DNA of 64,000 nt, from assembly GCA_900470155.1 (NCBI GenBank), contig UBZT01000009.1:1199524-1263523 (forward strand), given 5' to 3'. Within the stretch, counting starts at the first letter, position 1. The number at the start of each line of letters is the position of its first letter. This DNA comes from Hyphomicrobiales bacterium (GTDB lineage: Bacteria; Pseudomonadota; Alphaproteobacteria; Rhizobiales; Rhizobiaceae). Of the stretch, positions 24,553 through 34,130 are shown piece after piece. A program made the position numbers and the translations under genes. The notes under the pieces are model-generated. The model made no database searches. It saw only the letters and a program-made list of their open reading frames with translations, and was not told the origin of the DNA.

Positions 24553-25556
24553 CGTGTCTGTTCCGAAGTCTGTCTGGGGCCGAACTTGCGACCGAGGGCC
24601 TGGGCAATGCGCGCCGACTGCAGGACGAGGATAATGATGATCATGCCGGCCTTGACGATCAGGTTGAACTCAGGCGGGAAACCGGAAACGAGAACACCGG
24701 TGTTCATCGCCTGGATGATCACAGCCCCAAGCACCGACATCGGGATCGAGAAGCGTCCGCCGAGCAACGAGGTTCCGCCGATGACAACAGCAAGGATCGC
24801 ATCAAGCTCGAGCCAGAGACCGGCATTGTTGGCATCGGCGCCGCGGATGTCTGCCGCCGCGATAACGCCGGCGATCGCCGCACAGAAACCACCGAAGGCA
24901 TAGATGCACATCATCAGTGCCCGGCTGCGCAAGCCGGTATAATTGGCCGCGGAAAGATTGGTCCCGATGGCCTCGATGAACAGCCCGATTGCGGTTCGCC
25001 GCATGACAAGATGCGCAACGATCATCAGGACGATGGCGATGACCGCCGGCATCGGCAGACCGAGCACAGACCCCGTTCCAACGAAGATCAAGGCAGGATC
25101 GGAGAACGTAACGATGGACCCCTCCGTAATCAGCTGCGCCACCCCGCGACCGGCGACCATCAGCACCAGCGTCGCGACAAACGGCTGAATGCCGAGATAG
25201 GCAACCAGCGCTCCGTTCCACAGGCCACAGATCAGTCCGCAGACCAATGCTGCAATCAGCGTGACGATCAGCGGCTGCCCGGCCACGGCGCAGGTGGCGG
25301 CCACGGCACCGGCAACGGCCATGACCGCACCGACCGAGAGGTCAACGCCCTTGGTCGCGATGATCGCCGTCATGCCGATGGCGAGGATGGCAACCGGCGC
25401 ACCGCGATTGATCACGTCGATCATGCTGCCAAACAGGCGGCCATCCTGCCAGGTGACGTCGAAGAACCCGGGAAAGACAAGCCAGTTGAACAGCAGCACG
25501 CCGGCAAGCGCTAGAAGCTGAGGCGAAACGATACGGGAAAGTTGAAATCTCTTCAT
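24549..25556 (-). CDS. ytfT: Sugar ABC transporter permease, YtfT-like
   Basis: A 335-residue integral membrane protein of the same family as its neighbour (AILAIGMTAIIATKGVDLSVGA near residue 60, LAVVIGGTSLLGGRFS near residue 260). It begins MKRFQLSRIVSPQLLALAG. Two different permeases after one double ATPase and a YtfQ-type binding protein reproduce the E. coli ytfQRT-yjfF order exactly, which is the basis for the name. Confidence 0.88.
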   Translation of the reverse strand: MKRFQLSRIVSPQLLALAGVLLFNWLVFPGFFDVTWQDGRLFGSMIDVINRGAPVAILAIGMTAIIATKGVDLSVGAVMAVAGAVAATCAVAGQPLIVTLIAALVCGLICGLWNGALVAYLGIQPFVATLVLMVAGRGVAQLITEGSIVTFSDPALIFVGTGSVLGLPMPAVIAIVLMIVAHLVMRRTAIGLFIEAIGTNLSAANYTGLRSRALMMCIYAFGGFCAAIAGVIAAADIRGADANNAGLWLELDAILAVVIGGTSLLGGRFSIPMSVLGAVIIQAMNTGVLVSGFPPEFNLIVKAGMIIIILVLQSARIAQALGRKFGPRQTSEQTR

Positions 25557-27073
25557 GCGTCGGCCTCCGCCGGCTGGGCGGCAATTGTCTGGACGATCAC
25601 GCCCGGCGTAATGTCAGCGCCATGCAGTTCGGCAACCATTTTGCGGTCACGCATGACCACCACGCGCGAGGAATAGCTGACGATTTCGTCGAGTTCGGAT
25701 GAAATGACAACGAGTGCCAGCCCGTCTTCGCGAAGGCGCGTGATCATCCGCACGATTTCGGCATGTGCACCGACATCGATGCCGCGCGTCGGCTCGTCGA
25801 GGATCAGGAAACGCGGATCGGTCGCCAGCCAGCGGGCGAGGATCACCTTCTGCTGGTTACCGCCCGACAGCAGTTTAACCGGCAATTCGGCAGAGGCCGT
25901 GCGGATGTCGAGCGCCTCGATGAAATTTCCGGCAATCTCGATCTGCTCGTCATGGTTCAACGCGCGGAACCAGCCGAGACGGGCCTGCATGGCGATGACG
26001 ATGTTTTCGCGCACCGAGAGTTCGCCGAAGATGCCGTCGATCTTGCGATCCTCCGGGCAGAAGCCGAATCCGAGTTCAACGGCCTCGCGCGGATTTCTGA
26101 CTTGTCTGGATTTGCCGTCAATGTGGAGCTTTCCGCTATCGGCATGGTCGATACCGAACATCAGTCTCGCCATTTCGGTTCGACCGGAACCGAGTAGCCC
26201 TGCGACCCCGACGACTTCGCCCCGGTGGATCTTAAGATCGAACGGCTGCACTTTGCCAGCCAGTCCAAAGTTTTCGAAGGTCATCAGCGTCTCGCCGGCT
26301 TCGGCTTCCTCACCGAGAAGTTCGGCATGATGAAAGGCCAGATCCTTGCCGAGCATCATGCGAACAAGGCTGGCGCGATCGAGCGCCTTGATCGATTCCG
26401 TGCCGATCAGGCGTCCATTGCGCAAGACCGTGACACGGTCGGAGAGTTCGAAGACCTGATCGAGGAAATGGGTGATAAAAACGATGGCAAGGCCGCGGTC
26501 GCGCAATTGCCGAATGATGCTGAACAGCTTTTCGACTTCCGACCGGTCAAGGCTTGCCGTTGGCTCATCTAGGATCAGCACCTTGCCGGAGAGTTCGACG
26601 GCACGTGCAATCGCGATGATCTGCTGGATGGCAACGGAGAAGGTTGAAAGCTCCGCACGCACGTCGATATCCAGACCATAGGTCGTCAGGATCTCGCGCG
26701 CGTCGCGTTCCATCCGGCGCCGGTCGACCAGACCGAAACGCCGGGGCTGACGCCCGATAAAGAGATTGTCGACTACCGTCATGTTCGGCAACAGGTTCAC
26801 TTCCTGGTAAACCGTGCCGATGCCCAGCACTTGCGCCTGCTGCGGCGTCGAGAAACTGACAGTTTCGCCATCGACGGTGATGACGCCAGAATCCGGGATA
26901 TAAGCCCCGGTCAAAATCTTGATCAGCGTGGACTTGCCCGCGCCGTTTTCGCCGAGCAATGCATGAACTTCGCCTTTGTGGAATGCGATGTCCACGCCGC
27001 TCAAGGCGGTGTGATTGCCAAACGTCTTGGTGATGCCCTGGGCTTCGAGCACGACCCCCGATACTGCTGTCAT
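25553..27073 (-). CDS. ytfR: Sugar ABC transporter ATP-binding protein with two ATPase domains, YtfR-like
   Basis: A 506-residue ATPase made of two nucleotide-binding halves, as in RbsA/MglA/YtfR. The first half has Walker A LGENGAGKSTLIKIL. The second has the degenerate loop VAGLLGSGRTEMARLMFG and signature LSGGNQQKVILARWLA with LILDEPTRGIDVGAH. It is preceded by 109 bases containing a strong hairpin after the binding-protein gene. The start codon overlaps nothing upstream, and the stop overlaps the permease start. Confidence 0.93.
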   Translation of the reverse strand: MTAVSGVVLEAQGITKTFGNHTALSGVDIAFHKGEVHALLGENGAGKSTLIKILTGAYIPDSGVITVDGETVSFSTPQQAQVLGIGTVYQEVNLLPNMTVVDNLFIGRQPRRFGLVDRRRMERDAREILTTYGLDIDVRAELSTFSVAIQQIIAIARAVELSGKVLILDEPTASLDRSEVEKLFSIIRQLRDRGLAIVFITHFLDQVFELSDRVTVLRNGRLIGTESIKALDRASLVRMMLGKDLAFHHAELLGEEAEAGETLMTFENFGLAGKVQPFDLKIHRGEVVGVAGLLGSGRTEMARLMFGIDHADSGKLHIDGKSRQVRNPREAVELGFGFCPEDRKIDGIFGELSVRENIVIAMQARLGWFRALNHDEQIEIAGNFIEALDIRTASAELPVKLLSGGNQQKVILARWLATDPRFLILDEPTRGIDVGAHAEIVRMITRLREDGLALVVISSELDEIVSYSSRVVVMRDRKMVAELHGADITPGVIVQTIAAQPAEADA

Positions 27074-27136
27074 GTGATTCCGTCACCCCTCGAATGCAGG
27101 CAGGCTAACCCCGATTGCACTCGGGTGAAAGCGGAG

Positions 27137-27170
27137 ACGGCCCCGCTGCCTTTTCGGCAGACAGGGCCGT
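27137..27170 (-). other. Intercistronic hairpin between ytfQ-like and ytfR-like genes
   Basis: ACGGCCCTGTCTGCC and GGCAGCGGGGCCGT fold into an interrupted stem (7 plus 5 pairs) around a GAAAA-type loop. There is no T-run. It probably protects the upstream binding-protein message from 3' decay and dampens expression of the rest. Confidence 0.6.
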
Positions 27171-27182
27171 TCCAGGAGGAGC

Positions 27183-28145
27183 TTAGTAGCCCAGACCCTT
27201 GCGGCTGTCGTACTCGCCCTGCGGATTGTCGGCAGGCGTGTAGAGCTTCGATTCCGTGATGATGAACTTCTCAGGCGCCTTGCCGTCCTTGAGGAAGGCA
27301 TCCAGCGCGTCGAAGGCCGGACCGGCCATGTTCGGGGTCAGTTCGACCGTCGCATTGGCTTCGCCGGCAACCATGGCGGCAAAGATATCCGGAACGGCGT
27401 CGATCGAGGCGACGAGGATATCGGTGCCCGGCTTCAGGCCCGCATCCTTGATGGCCTGGATGCCACCAACCGCCATGTCATCGTTATGGGCGTACATGGC
27501 GCAGATATCCTTGCCGCCATTCTCAGCCTTGATGAAGCCTTCCATGACTTCCTTGCCCTTGGCGCGGGTAAAGTCGCCGGTCTGGCTACGTGCGATCGTG
27601 ATGTTGGCATGACCGGCAAGCGCTTCTTCGAAGCCCTTCTTGCGGTTGATCGCCGGCGTCGAGCCCACTGTGCCCTGAAGCTCGACGACCTTGCACGGCT
27701 TGTCGCCGACGGTCTTGACCAGCCATTCGCCGGCAACACGGCCTTCCTTGACCTGGTCGGATGCAACCGACGTCAGGTAGAGATCCTGCGGTGCATCGAC
27801 GCCACGGTCGAGCAGGATAACCGGAATGTTTGCTTCCTTGGCTTCGGTCAGCACGTCTTCCCAACCGGTTGCAACAACCGGAGCAACCAGGATCGCGTCA
27901 ACGCCTTGAGCGATGAAGCCACGAAGCGCCTTGATCTGGTTTTCCTGCTTCTGCTGCGCATCGGCGAATTTCAGCGTGATCCCACGCTTTTCGGCTTCCT
28001 GCTTGGTCACCGACGTTTCGGCAGCGCGCCAGCCGGATTCCGAACCGATCTGGGAAAAGCCGACGGTCAGATCGGCAGCCATGGCCGACGAGCAGCCGAG
28101 TGCAATCACGCTTGCGCTGAGCGCAAGCTTACGAAGAATGTTCAT
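27183..28145 (-). CDS. ytfQ: Sugar-binding periplasmic protein, YtfQ-like (galactofuranose type)
   Basis: A 320-residue exported protein with a signal peptide of about 23 residues (MNILRKLALSASVIALGCSS, cleavage after AMAAD). The mature part starts LTVGFSQIGSESGWRAAET, which is close to the diagnostic start of E. coli YtfQ. Further family blocks are NQIKALRGFIAQGVDAI, LLDRGVD and YAHNDDMAVGGIQAIKDAG. YtfQ proteins bind galactofuranose or galactose. The longer open frame to 28322 has no suitable start context. It is the first gene of the operon, with large palindromes in its promoter. Confidence 0.92.
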   Translation of the reverse strand: MNILRKLALSASVIALGCSSAMAADLTVGFSQIGSESGWRAAETSVTKQEAEKRGITLKFADAQQKQENQIKALRGFIAQGVDAILVAPVVATGWEDVLTEAKEANIPVILLDRGVDAPQDLYLTSVASDQVKEGRVAGEWLVKTVGDKPCKVVELQGTVGSTPAINRKKGFEEALAGHANITIARSQTGDFTRAKGKEVMEGFIKAENGGKDICAMYAHNDDMAVGGIQAIKDAGLKPGTDILVASIDAVPDIFAAMVAGEANATVELTPNMAGPAFDALDAFLKDGKAPEKFIITESKLYTPADNPQGEYDSRKGLGY

Positions 28146-28244
28146 GATGTCCTCCCTGAGAAAGACACCGCCTCCACGGTGTCTGCCATTATGCTTAGGC
28201 AAGACAAAAGCATCTGTAAAGTGAAAAAGTACTATTATATGACA

Positions 28245-28311
28245 TGCACTGCAGCATAACGCGCTGCAGTGCAACATTGAACCGCATTGGCCGCACCGCA
28301 GCATAATATTG
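28245..28311. promoter_or_regulatory. Palindromes in the ytfQ-like promoter region
   Basis: TGCACTGCAGC (28245-28255) and GCTGCAGTGCA (28263-28273) form a perfect 11-base inverted repeat around a 7-base spacer. The 9-mer GCAGCATAA of this repeat occurs again at 28298-28306. Position upstream of ytfQ suggests operators for the FCD regulator encoded at the operon end; the link is inference. Confidence 0.5.
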
Positions 28312-28380
28312 TGCCGCAACAAGCTGTTAGTCTACACGAGACGATCTGATGCGCAATGTTTTCTCGTTTAAGGCGCAACG

Positions 28381-29064
28381 TCAGCCTTCCGGCAACCAGC
28401 CGACATGATCGCCCCTCACCAGCCGCGGCGTTTGAAAGACGCTGACCACGGCATCGGACCAATCGCGACCGGCAAGAGTCAGGTGATCCTGCCAGCGCAA
28501 GGTCTGCGCCATAGCTACGCCGAGCGCCACCGGCTCCACGCCGCAGGCGGTGAGAAGTTGAAGTCCGGCACGCATGGAACTGCCGCTCGAGACCACGTCG
28601 TCGATCAGCACCACGCGTTTGCCTTCGATCAACGGCAGCATGCGGGGATCGACATAGAGGCGTTTGACCTGATCGGGGGTGGTGATCGACGTGAGCGAAA
28701 CGGACAGGTCGTCGACATACCAGAACTTGCGCGAGGTGCCGAGCGGCACATAGCGGGAATGGCCCAGCGAGCGGGAAACAGCCGCCGCAAGTGTCAAACC
28801 CAAGGTCGGAAGCCCGACGATCACATCCGGTTTCAGGTTCTCCAGCTTTTCAGCCAGCGCTGCTGCCAGGGCATCCTGCACGGCAAAACTTGCCTGATTG
28901 ATGATCAGCGACGCAAGCCCATGCCGACCATCGGCCAGCGCTCGGATCGGCAGACGAAGCTGCCGACCGTCACCGAGCGATGCCGGGAAGAAGTCGGTGA
29001 AGGGACCATCGCCGGGAAAAGAACCGGCCGGCTGCAAAGCCTGCCAAAAATCATGAGGCTGCAT
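28381..29064 (-). CDS. Phosphoribosyltransferase-domain protein
   Basis: A 227-residue PRTase-fold protein. The PRPP-binding loop is RVVLIDDVVSSGSSM near residues 148-162, and an upstream PDVIVGLPTLGLTLAAA block matches the pyrophosphate loop region of orotate/adenine-type PRTases. The N-terminal 70 residues (FTDFFPASLGDGRQLRLPI) are not standard. It could salvage a purine base with PRPP, which would suit the adenine deaminase and nucleoside hydrolase nearby, but it is transcribed away from them, divergent from the M20 gene. Confidence 0.82.
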   Translation of the reverse strand: MQPHDFWQALQPAGSFPGDGPFTDFFPASLGDGRQLRLPIRALADGRHGLASLIINQASFAVQDALAAALAEKLENLKPDVIVGLPTLGLTLAAAVSRSLGHSRYVPLGTSRKFWYVDDLSVSLTSITTPDQVKRLYVDPRMLPLIEGKRVVLIDDVVSSGSSMRAGLQLLTACGVEPVALGVAMAQTLRWQDHLTLAGRDWSDAVVSVFQTPRLVRGDHVGWLPEG

Positions 29065-29228
29065 CTATCGTCTCCATCTTGGCACCTGTCGAGCATCAGT
29101 CGAATCCCGTAAATACGGCCTGCCAACCGTGCGGTTTTCGTTCAACTTTTCGGACATTTCCTTTATGCAGGTTGGAGCGGTGGACAACCATCCGTCTCAT
29201 GCCATTTCAAAGGGATATGCCCAGCTTC

Positions 29229-30401
29229 ATGTCGCTCGATCCGAAATTCACCACTGACCTCGCCCAACTGACCGACCTGCGGCACGATCTGCATGCCTAT
29301 CCGGAACTGGGCTTCGAGGAACAGCGTACCAGCGACATCGTCGCCCGTATTCTGGAAGAGGCAGGCATCAGCATCCATCGCGGTCTCGGCAAGACCGGCG
29401 TGGTCGGCACGCTTCAGATCGGCAACGGCACAAGACGCATCGGTCTTCGCGCAGACATGGATGCACTTGCCATGCCGGAGACCGCGGAGCGCCCGTATAA
29501 ATCGACCGTGCCCGGCCAGATGCATGCATGCGGCCATGATGGACACACGGTCATGCTGCTCGGCGCAGCCCTTCACCTTGCCCGCAGCCGCAATTTTTCC
29601 GGCACGGTGCACTTCATCTTCCAGCCGGCCGAAGAAGGCCGCGGCGGTGCGCGGCGTATGGTCGAGGACGGTCTTTTCGAGCTCTTCCCCTGCGATGCCG
29701 TCTACGGACTACACAACATGCCGGGCCTCGATGTCGATGAGATCGCCGTTGTCGAGGGACCCCAGCTTGCATCCTCCGACAGTTGGCACGTGACCTTGCG
29801 CGGCACCGGAACCCATGGCGCCAAGCCACATCTCGGGCGCGATCCGATCACCGCCATGGGCACATTCCTCAGCGCGCTTCAGACCATTCCCGGCCGCGTC
29901 GTCGATCCGCTGCAGCCCTCGGTCGTCAGTGCCTGCTCGATCCGCGCCGGCGATCCCAAGGCATTGAACGTCATCCCGGACATCGTCGAGATCGGCGGTA
30001 CCGCCCGCGCCTATACGCCAGAGGTGCGCGATCAGCTCGAAACCGAGATCGGCCGACTGGCCCGCGGCACGGCGGAAATGTACGGCATTGCCGCCGACTA
30101 CCATTTCGAGCGCCGCATTCCTCCAGTCGTCAACCACGCCGATGCGACCGCCAGAGCGCTCCATGCAGCGAAATCGGTCTTCGGCGAAATGACCCGCACG
30201 TCCTTCCCGCCGTCGACTGCGGGAGACGATTTCGCCTTTTTCGGCGCGGCTGTCCCTGGTTGCTATGTTTGGCTCGGCAACGGTCCCGCGGTCGATGGCG
30301 CCCTTCACCACAACACGGCGTATGACTTCAACGACGGCGCTATTCCTTATGGCGTCGCCTATTGGTCAACGCTGGTCGAGCAGGAACTGAGTGCCGGCTA
30401 G
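29229..30401 (+). CDS. M20 family amidohydrolase (hippurate hydrolase/carboxypeptidase type)
   Basis: A 390-residue metallo-amidohydrolase of the HipO/AmhX group. Landmarks are LRHDLHAYPELGFEE near the N-terminus, the metal site MHACGHDGHTVMLLGAA, the catalytic glutamate region FQPAEEGRGGARRMVEDG, LHNMPG and the C-terminal LHHNTAYDFND. ATG codons at 29199, 29217 and 29229 are in frame. I prefer 29229, which leaves the usual short lead before LRHDLHA. It hydrolyses N-acyl amino acids or similar amides. Its TAG stop shares bases with the convergent adenine deaminase stop in the palindrome CTAG. Confidence 0.88.
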   Translation: MSLDPKFTTDLAQLTDLRHDLHAYPELGFEEQRTSDIVARILEEAGISIHRGLGKTGVVGTLQIGNGTRRIGLRADMDALAMPETAERPYKSTVPGQMHACGHDGHTVMLLGAALHLARSRNFSGTVHFIFQPAEEGRGGARRMVEDGLFELFPCDAVYGLHNMPGLDVDEIAVVEGPQLASSDSWHVTLRGTGTHGAKPHLGRDPITAMGTFLSALQTIPGRVVDPLQPSVVSACSIRAGDPKALNVIPDIVEIGGTARAYTPEVRDQLETEIGRLARGTAEMYGIAADYHFERRIPPVVNHADATARALHAAKSVFGEMTRTSFPPSTAGDDFAFFGAAVPGCYVWLGNGPAVDGALHHNTAYDFNDGAIPYGVAYWSTLVEQELSAG

Positions 30402-32182
30402 AGTTCTTCCAGAACCGGGCTTTCCAGAAGTGTGCCGGTCAGCACGTCCGCAATACCGCGATCCGTCTGATGCGGACCGACATTGCAGGCAAGCGTCGCA
30501 CCGAAGCAAGCCTTGAAGACGAGATAAGGCGGCTGCCATGTGACGATGCGGTCCATGGCCGTGCGCAATGCGCCGAATTCGCGGGCCACGTCGATAAGCG
30601 GCGCGTCCGACACGAGCCCAGCCAAAGGCAGCGGCACGAGCGCATCGATCCAGCCCATCGACACCACGATCATGCCACCGCCCGCAGCGATCAGGGCATT
30701 GGCCGCGATTGCCATATCCTCGGGATTGGACCCGAAGACCGTCAGGTTGTGGCTGTCATGCGAAACGGTCGTCGCGAAAGCACCGCGCCACTGTCCCCAG
30801 CCGGTCAGGAAGCCGACGCGCGGCCGGTTGTCGGCAAGGCCATGCCGATGCGCAACGGCAATCAGCGTCGCATCATCCGGCGGCACGACAAAACCATCGC
30901 GCACTACGGCTTCCCGCTCGGACCATTGTGTGAACCTCGGCCGGTCGATGGTTGCAACCCTGACCTTCTTGGCCTTGCTCGGAATGCGGAAATCGTCCGC
31001 CGTCAACGCTTCGAGTTTCATCGTCTTCGCCAGGGCTGCCACCGGCAACGCCTTTGGCGGCTGGAGCAAGCGGCCTTCGCGCGCAACAGGTTCACCGTTG
31101 GCGATCACCTGACGTGCACGAAACGCCTTCAGATCGTCGAACAGCACGATATCGGCGCGGCGACCGGCCACGATCAGGCCGAGATCGCTGCGTCCCAGCC
31201 TTTGCGCCGCATTCAGCGTCGCAGCCCTCAGCGCCCATTCCGGCTTCAAGCCGTAACGCACGAGACGGCGCACGACATCATCAAGCCCGCCGCCCTGCTC
31301 GAGATCGTCGGGAAAGACGTCATCGGTGCAGAGCGTCACCGTCTGCGGCAGATGACCAAGCGCATTTAATGCCTGGACGAATTCCGGCAGCAGGTGATCG
31401 TGCGACCCGCGCATCTCGATCGCCAGCCCCGCCCGCAGTTTCGCAAAAAGATCTTCGGCCGAGGTCAGCTCATGGTCGGAACTGACACCCGCCGCCATGA
31501 AGGCATTGAGGTCTGCACCGGCAAGACCGCGTGCATGGCCGAAAACCGGCTTTCCCGCGTCAAGGCCCGCCTGGATAATGGAGCTCATGCGCGGGTCACG
31601 CTCGATCACGCCGCGCATATTCATCATTTCCGCAATCCCGCCAACGGCAGGATCGGCCAGCAGGTCGGTGATGATCCCACCGTCGAAATCGGCCCCGGCC
31701 AGTTCCAGCCCGGGCGCTGAAGGCACGCAGGACGGCGCCAGCATCACCACCCGCAGCGGCAGATCCCTGGAGGCCTCCAGCGCCCATTCCACGCCTTTCA
31801 GTCCGAGAACATTGCCGAACTCATGGGGATCCCAGACAATTGTCGTCACCCCACGCGGCACCACCGCGCCGGCATAGGTTGCAGGGGTCACCATCGAGCT
31901 TTCGATATGCATATGCATGTCGATCAGTCCCGGTGAGACATAGAGCCCGGACGCATCGATCAACGCGTCCGCATCGCTGCGCGACCCCGGTGCATGCACG
32001 CTGGCGATCAGCGACCCGACAAGGCCGACATCCGCCTCGCGCAGTTCCCCTGTGACCATATCGACGAGGGTGCCGCCAACAATCAGGCGGTCGAAGGCTC
32101 GCGCGCCGCGCGCCGCCGCAACCGCGCGGCTGCGCAGCGTGGCATCATTCAGATCGCCAGGCTCCAGCGTCGTAACGGTCAT
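30398..32182 (-). CDS. ade: Adenine deaminase
   Basis: A 594-residue amidohydrolase of the Ade family, which converts adenine to hypoxanthine and ammonia. Family blocks are SPGLIDMHMHIESSMVTPA, TTIVWDPHEFGNV, VFGHARGLAGADLNAF, SSDHELTSAED and TLCTDDVFPDDL. It is the last gene of an operon with an importer and a nucleoside hydrolase. The start overlaps the nucleoside hydrolase stop by 4 bases, so adenine released from adenosine could pass straight to this enzyme. Confidence 0.93.
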   Translation of the reverse strand: MTVTTLEPGDLNDATLRSRAVAAARGARAFDRLIVGGTLVDMVTGELREADVGLVGSLIASVHAPGSRSDADALIDASGLYVSPGLIDMHMHIESSMVTPATYAGAVVPRGVTTIVWDPHEFGNVLGLKGVEWALEASRDLPLRVVMLAPSCVPSAPGLELAGADFDGGIITDLLADPAVGGIAEMMNMRGVIERDPRMSSIIQAGLDAGKPVFGHARGLAGADLNAFMAAGVSSDHELTSAEDLFAKLRAGLAIEMRGSHDHLLPEFVQALNALGHLPQTVTLCTDDVFPDDLEQGGGLDDVVRRLVRYGLKPEWALRAATLNAAQRLGRSDLGLIVAGRRADIVLFDDLKAFRARQVIANGEPVAREGRLLQPPKALPVAALAKTMKLEALTADDFRIPSKAKKVRVATIDRPRFTQWSEREAVVRDGFVVPPDDATLIAVAHRHGLADNRPRVGFLTGWGQWRGAFATTVSHDSHNLTVFGSNPEDMAIAANALIAAGGGMIVVSMGWIDALVPLPLAGLVSDAPLIDVAREFGALRTAMDRIVTWQPPYLVFKACFGATLACNVGPHQTDRGIADVLTGTLLESPVLEEL

Positions 32183-33102
32183 CGGCGTGCCTCGAAGGCA
32201 AGGGCGTCAAGGATCAGCGACTTCAACCGGTCGCCGTCGCTCTCGACGGCCAGGCGCGCGTTGAAGGTCGCGTGACTGGCGCGGTTTTCGACGACCGTGC
32301 GGCCGCGCGTCAAGGTTCCGGAAAGTTCGATCTGCAAGCCTACGGGTTGCCATGTCACGAGATCCGGCCGGACAAACGCGGCCGCCGCCGCAGGGTCGTA
32401 AAGCGCCATGGCCTTTCGGCCTCTGCTTGTTGCGATGGCAATGAAGCCACCGAACAGGTCCGCCAGCAGCGGCGCATTGCGACCCTCCAACCCACGAAGC
32501 TGCTCCGCCTCATCCGGAGCGCTGAGAATCTGACGGCAGAAGTCAAGATCAACCATGTTGAGCGGCAGGCCATGGGCGAGCACGATAGCCACGGCTTCTG
32601 GATCGGCAAGCGCGTTGAACTCGGCGGACGCCGTATGGTTGCCACGGGTGGCGCCGCCGCCCATCCAGGTCAGGTCGCCGATCTTCGCCACCAGATCGGG
32701 GCGTGACAGAACAACTGCCGCGATATTGCTCAAGGGCCCGAGCGCCAGGATCCGGCGCGGCTCGATACCCGCCTCAAGCCAGCGCACCAGCGCATCGAAG
32801 GCCCTCTCGCCTTGCACAGGCTCCACCACCGGTAGCGCAAGCCCAAGCGTCGGAATGCCGGTATCGCCAAGGATAGCCTGCGCTGTCTCGATTGCAGCCA
32901 GCACCGGCCGGTCTCGTCCGATCGAAACCGGATATTGCCAGCCGAACACGGCATTTGCAGCCGCGGTGTTACGGCAGACCTGGTCCAGCGGCGTATTGCC
33001 GAACACCAGCGAAATGCCGTCTATTTCCAGCCCCGAACGTGCCACCGTCAGAATGGCGGCGATGTCGTCGAAGCCCATGTCGGTATCGATCCAGATCCCC
33101 AT
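32179..33102 (-). CDS. Inosine/uridine-preferring nucleoside hydrolase
   Basis: A 307-residue N-ribohydrolase. The calcium-binding N-terminal motif reads IDTDMGFDDIAAIL (family DTDxGxDD), followed by ISLVFGNTPLDQVCRNT (GN-TxxxxxxN motif) and ILALGPLSNIAAVV. It splits nucleosides into base plus ribose. It lies between the ABC ATPase gene (2-base gap) and adenine deaminase (overlap). The operon therefore reads as nucleoside uptake, cleavage and base deamination. Confidence 0.92.
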   Translation of the reverse strand: MGIWIDTDMGFDDIAAILTVARSGLEIDGISLVFGNTPLDQVCRNTAAANAVFGWQYPVSIGRDRPVLAAIETAQAILGDTGIPTLGLALPVVEPVQGERAFDALVRWLEAGIEPRRILALGPLSNIAAVVLSRPDLVAKIGDLTWMGGGATRGNHTASAEFNALADPEAVAIVLAHGLPLNMVDLDFCRQILSAPDEAEQLRGLEGRNAPLLADLFGGFIAIATSRGRKAMALYDPAAAAAFVRPDLVTWQPVGLQIELSGTLTRGRTVVENRASHATFNARLAVESDGDRLKSLILDALAFEARR

Positions 33103-33104
33103 GG

Positions 33105-34130
33105 TCAGGCGAACCGCCCCAGCCGGGCCGCCTTGTCGACCGGCAGGTCGAAGGCGATTTGCTGTCCCGGCAGGAATGCCTGCCGGGCGGCATCGGTCTC
33201 GGCCTTGATCCAGCCGATCGGCGTTTCAAGCACATATTCCCGGCTGCTGCCGGCAAAGGAGGTTCCACGCACCGTTCCGACGAACGGCCCAACACCAAGC
33301 GGCACGGCCGCCGGCCTCCAGGCCAGACCTGCGGCATCTGGAGCCGCCTGTCCGAGCGCGATCTCGCTGTCGCCCGCCATCAACTTGCCACTGCGCAGTT
33401 CGAAGATGTTCTCGAAACCGACGAAATCGGCGACAAAGCGCGAAACCGGCGCATTGTAGATGTCCTCCGGCGTGCCGATCTGCTCGATCGCCCCATTCTT
33501 CATCACCACGATGCGGTCGGCCAATGCCAAGGCCTCGACCTGATCATGGGTGACGAAGATCATCGTCACACCGGTCTCACGCTGTACGCGCTGCAATTCG
33601 GTGCGCATTTCAAGCCGCAGCCGGGCATCAAGGTTCGAAAGTGGCTCATCGAGCAACAGCACCTTCGGCTCCATGACCATCGAGCGCGCCAGCGCAACGC
33701 GTTGCTGCTGGCCACCGGAAAGCTCGGGAGGCTTTCGGCCGGCAAAGTCGGCAAGCCCGACCGACTTCAGGCCGCCGCGAACCTTGTCGTCAAGCTCTGC
33801 GCCGCGCATGCCCTTCAGCTTCAGACCAAAGGCGACATTCTCGAACACCGTCAGATGCGGGAACAGCGCATAAGACTGGAAAACCAGCCCGACAGCCCGC
33901 TTGTTCGCCGGAACCCGGGTGATATCGACGCCGTCCAGCATGATGCGGCCGCTACTCGGGTTCAGCAGGCCCGCGATCGATCGCATTGTCGTCGTCTTGC
34001 CGCAACCGGAGGGTCCCAAGAGCGCCAGCAGCTCACCCTTGCGGATATTGAGGTCGAGATCCTTGACCGCAGGCGTCTTGCCATAACGCAACGTCAGCTT
34101 GTCGAGTGTCAGAAAATCTTGGTCAGACAT
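33105..34130 (-). CDS. ABC transporter ATP-binding protein, PotA-like (nucleoside operon)
   Basis: A 341-residue ATPase with Walker [11 protein letters not shown], signature [15 protein letters not shown], Walker [12 protein letters not shown] and a C-terminal TOBE domain from about residue 255. I use ATG 34130 (MSDQDFLTLDKL), which overlaps the end of the permease gene by 8 bases; the longer frame to 34190 is inside that gene. It powers the PotABCD-type importer encoded upstream. Confidence 0.92.
   Translation of the reverse strand: MSDQDFLTLDKLTLRYGKTPAVKDLDLNIRKGELLALLGPSGCGKTTTMRSIAGLLNPSSGRIMLDGVDITRVPANKRAVGLVFQSYALFPHLTVFENVAFGLKLKGMRGAELDDKVRGGLKSVGLADFAGRKPPELSGGQQQRVALARSMVMEPKVLLLDEPLSNLDARLRLEMRTELQRVQRETGVTMIFVTHDQVEALALADRIVVMKNGAIEQIGTPEDIYNAPVSRFVADFVGFENIFELRSGKLMAGDSEIALGQAAPDAAGLAWRPAAVPLGVGPFVGTVRGTSFAGSSREYVLETPIGWIKAETDAARQAFLPGQQIAFDLPVDKAARLGRFA

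Noticed and set aside
28290-28315. Possible sigma-54 site before ytfQ-like gene (CGGCAC...ATGC)
   Set aside because: The GG to GC distance is 11 rather than the required 10 bases, and the first base is not T.
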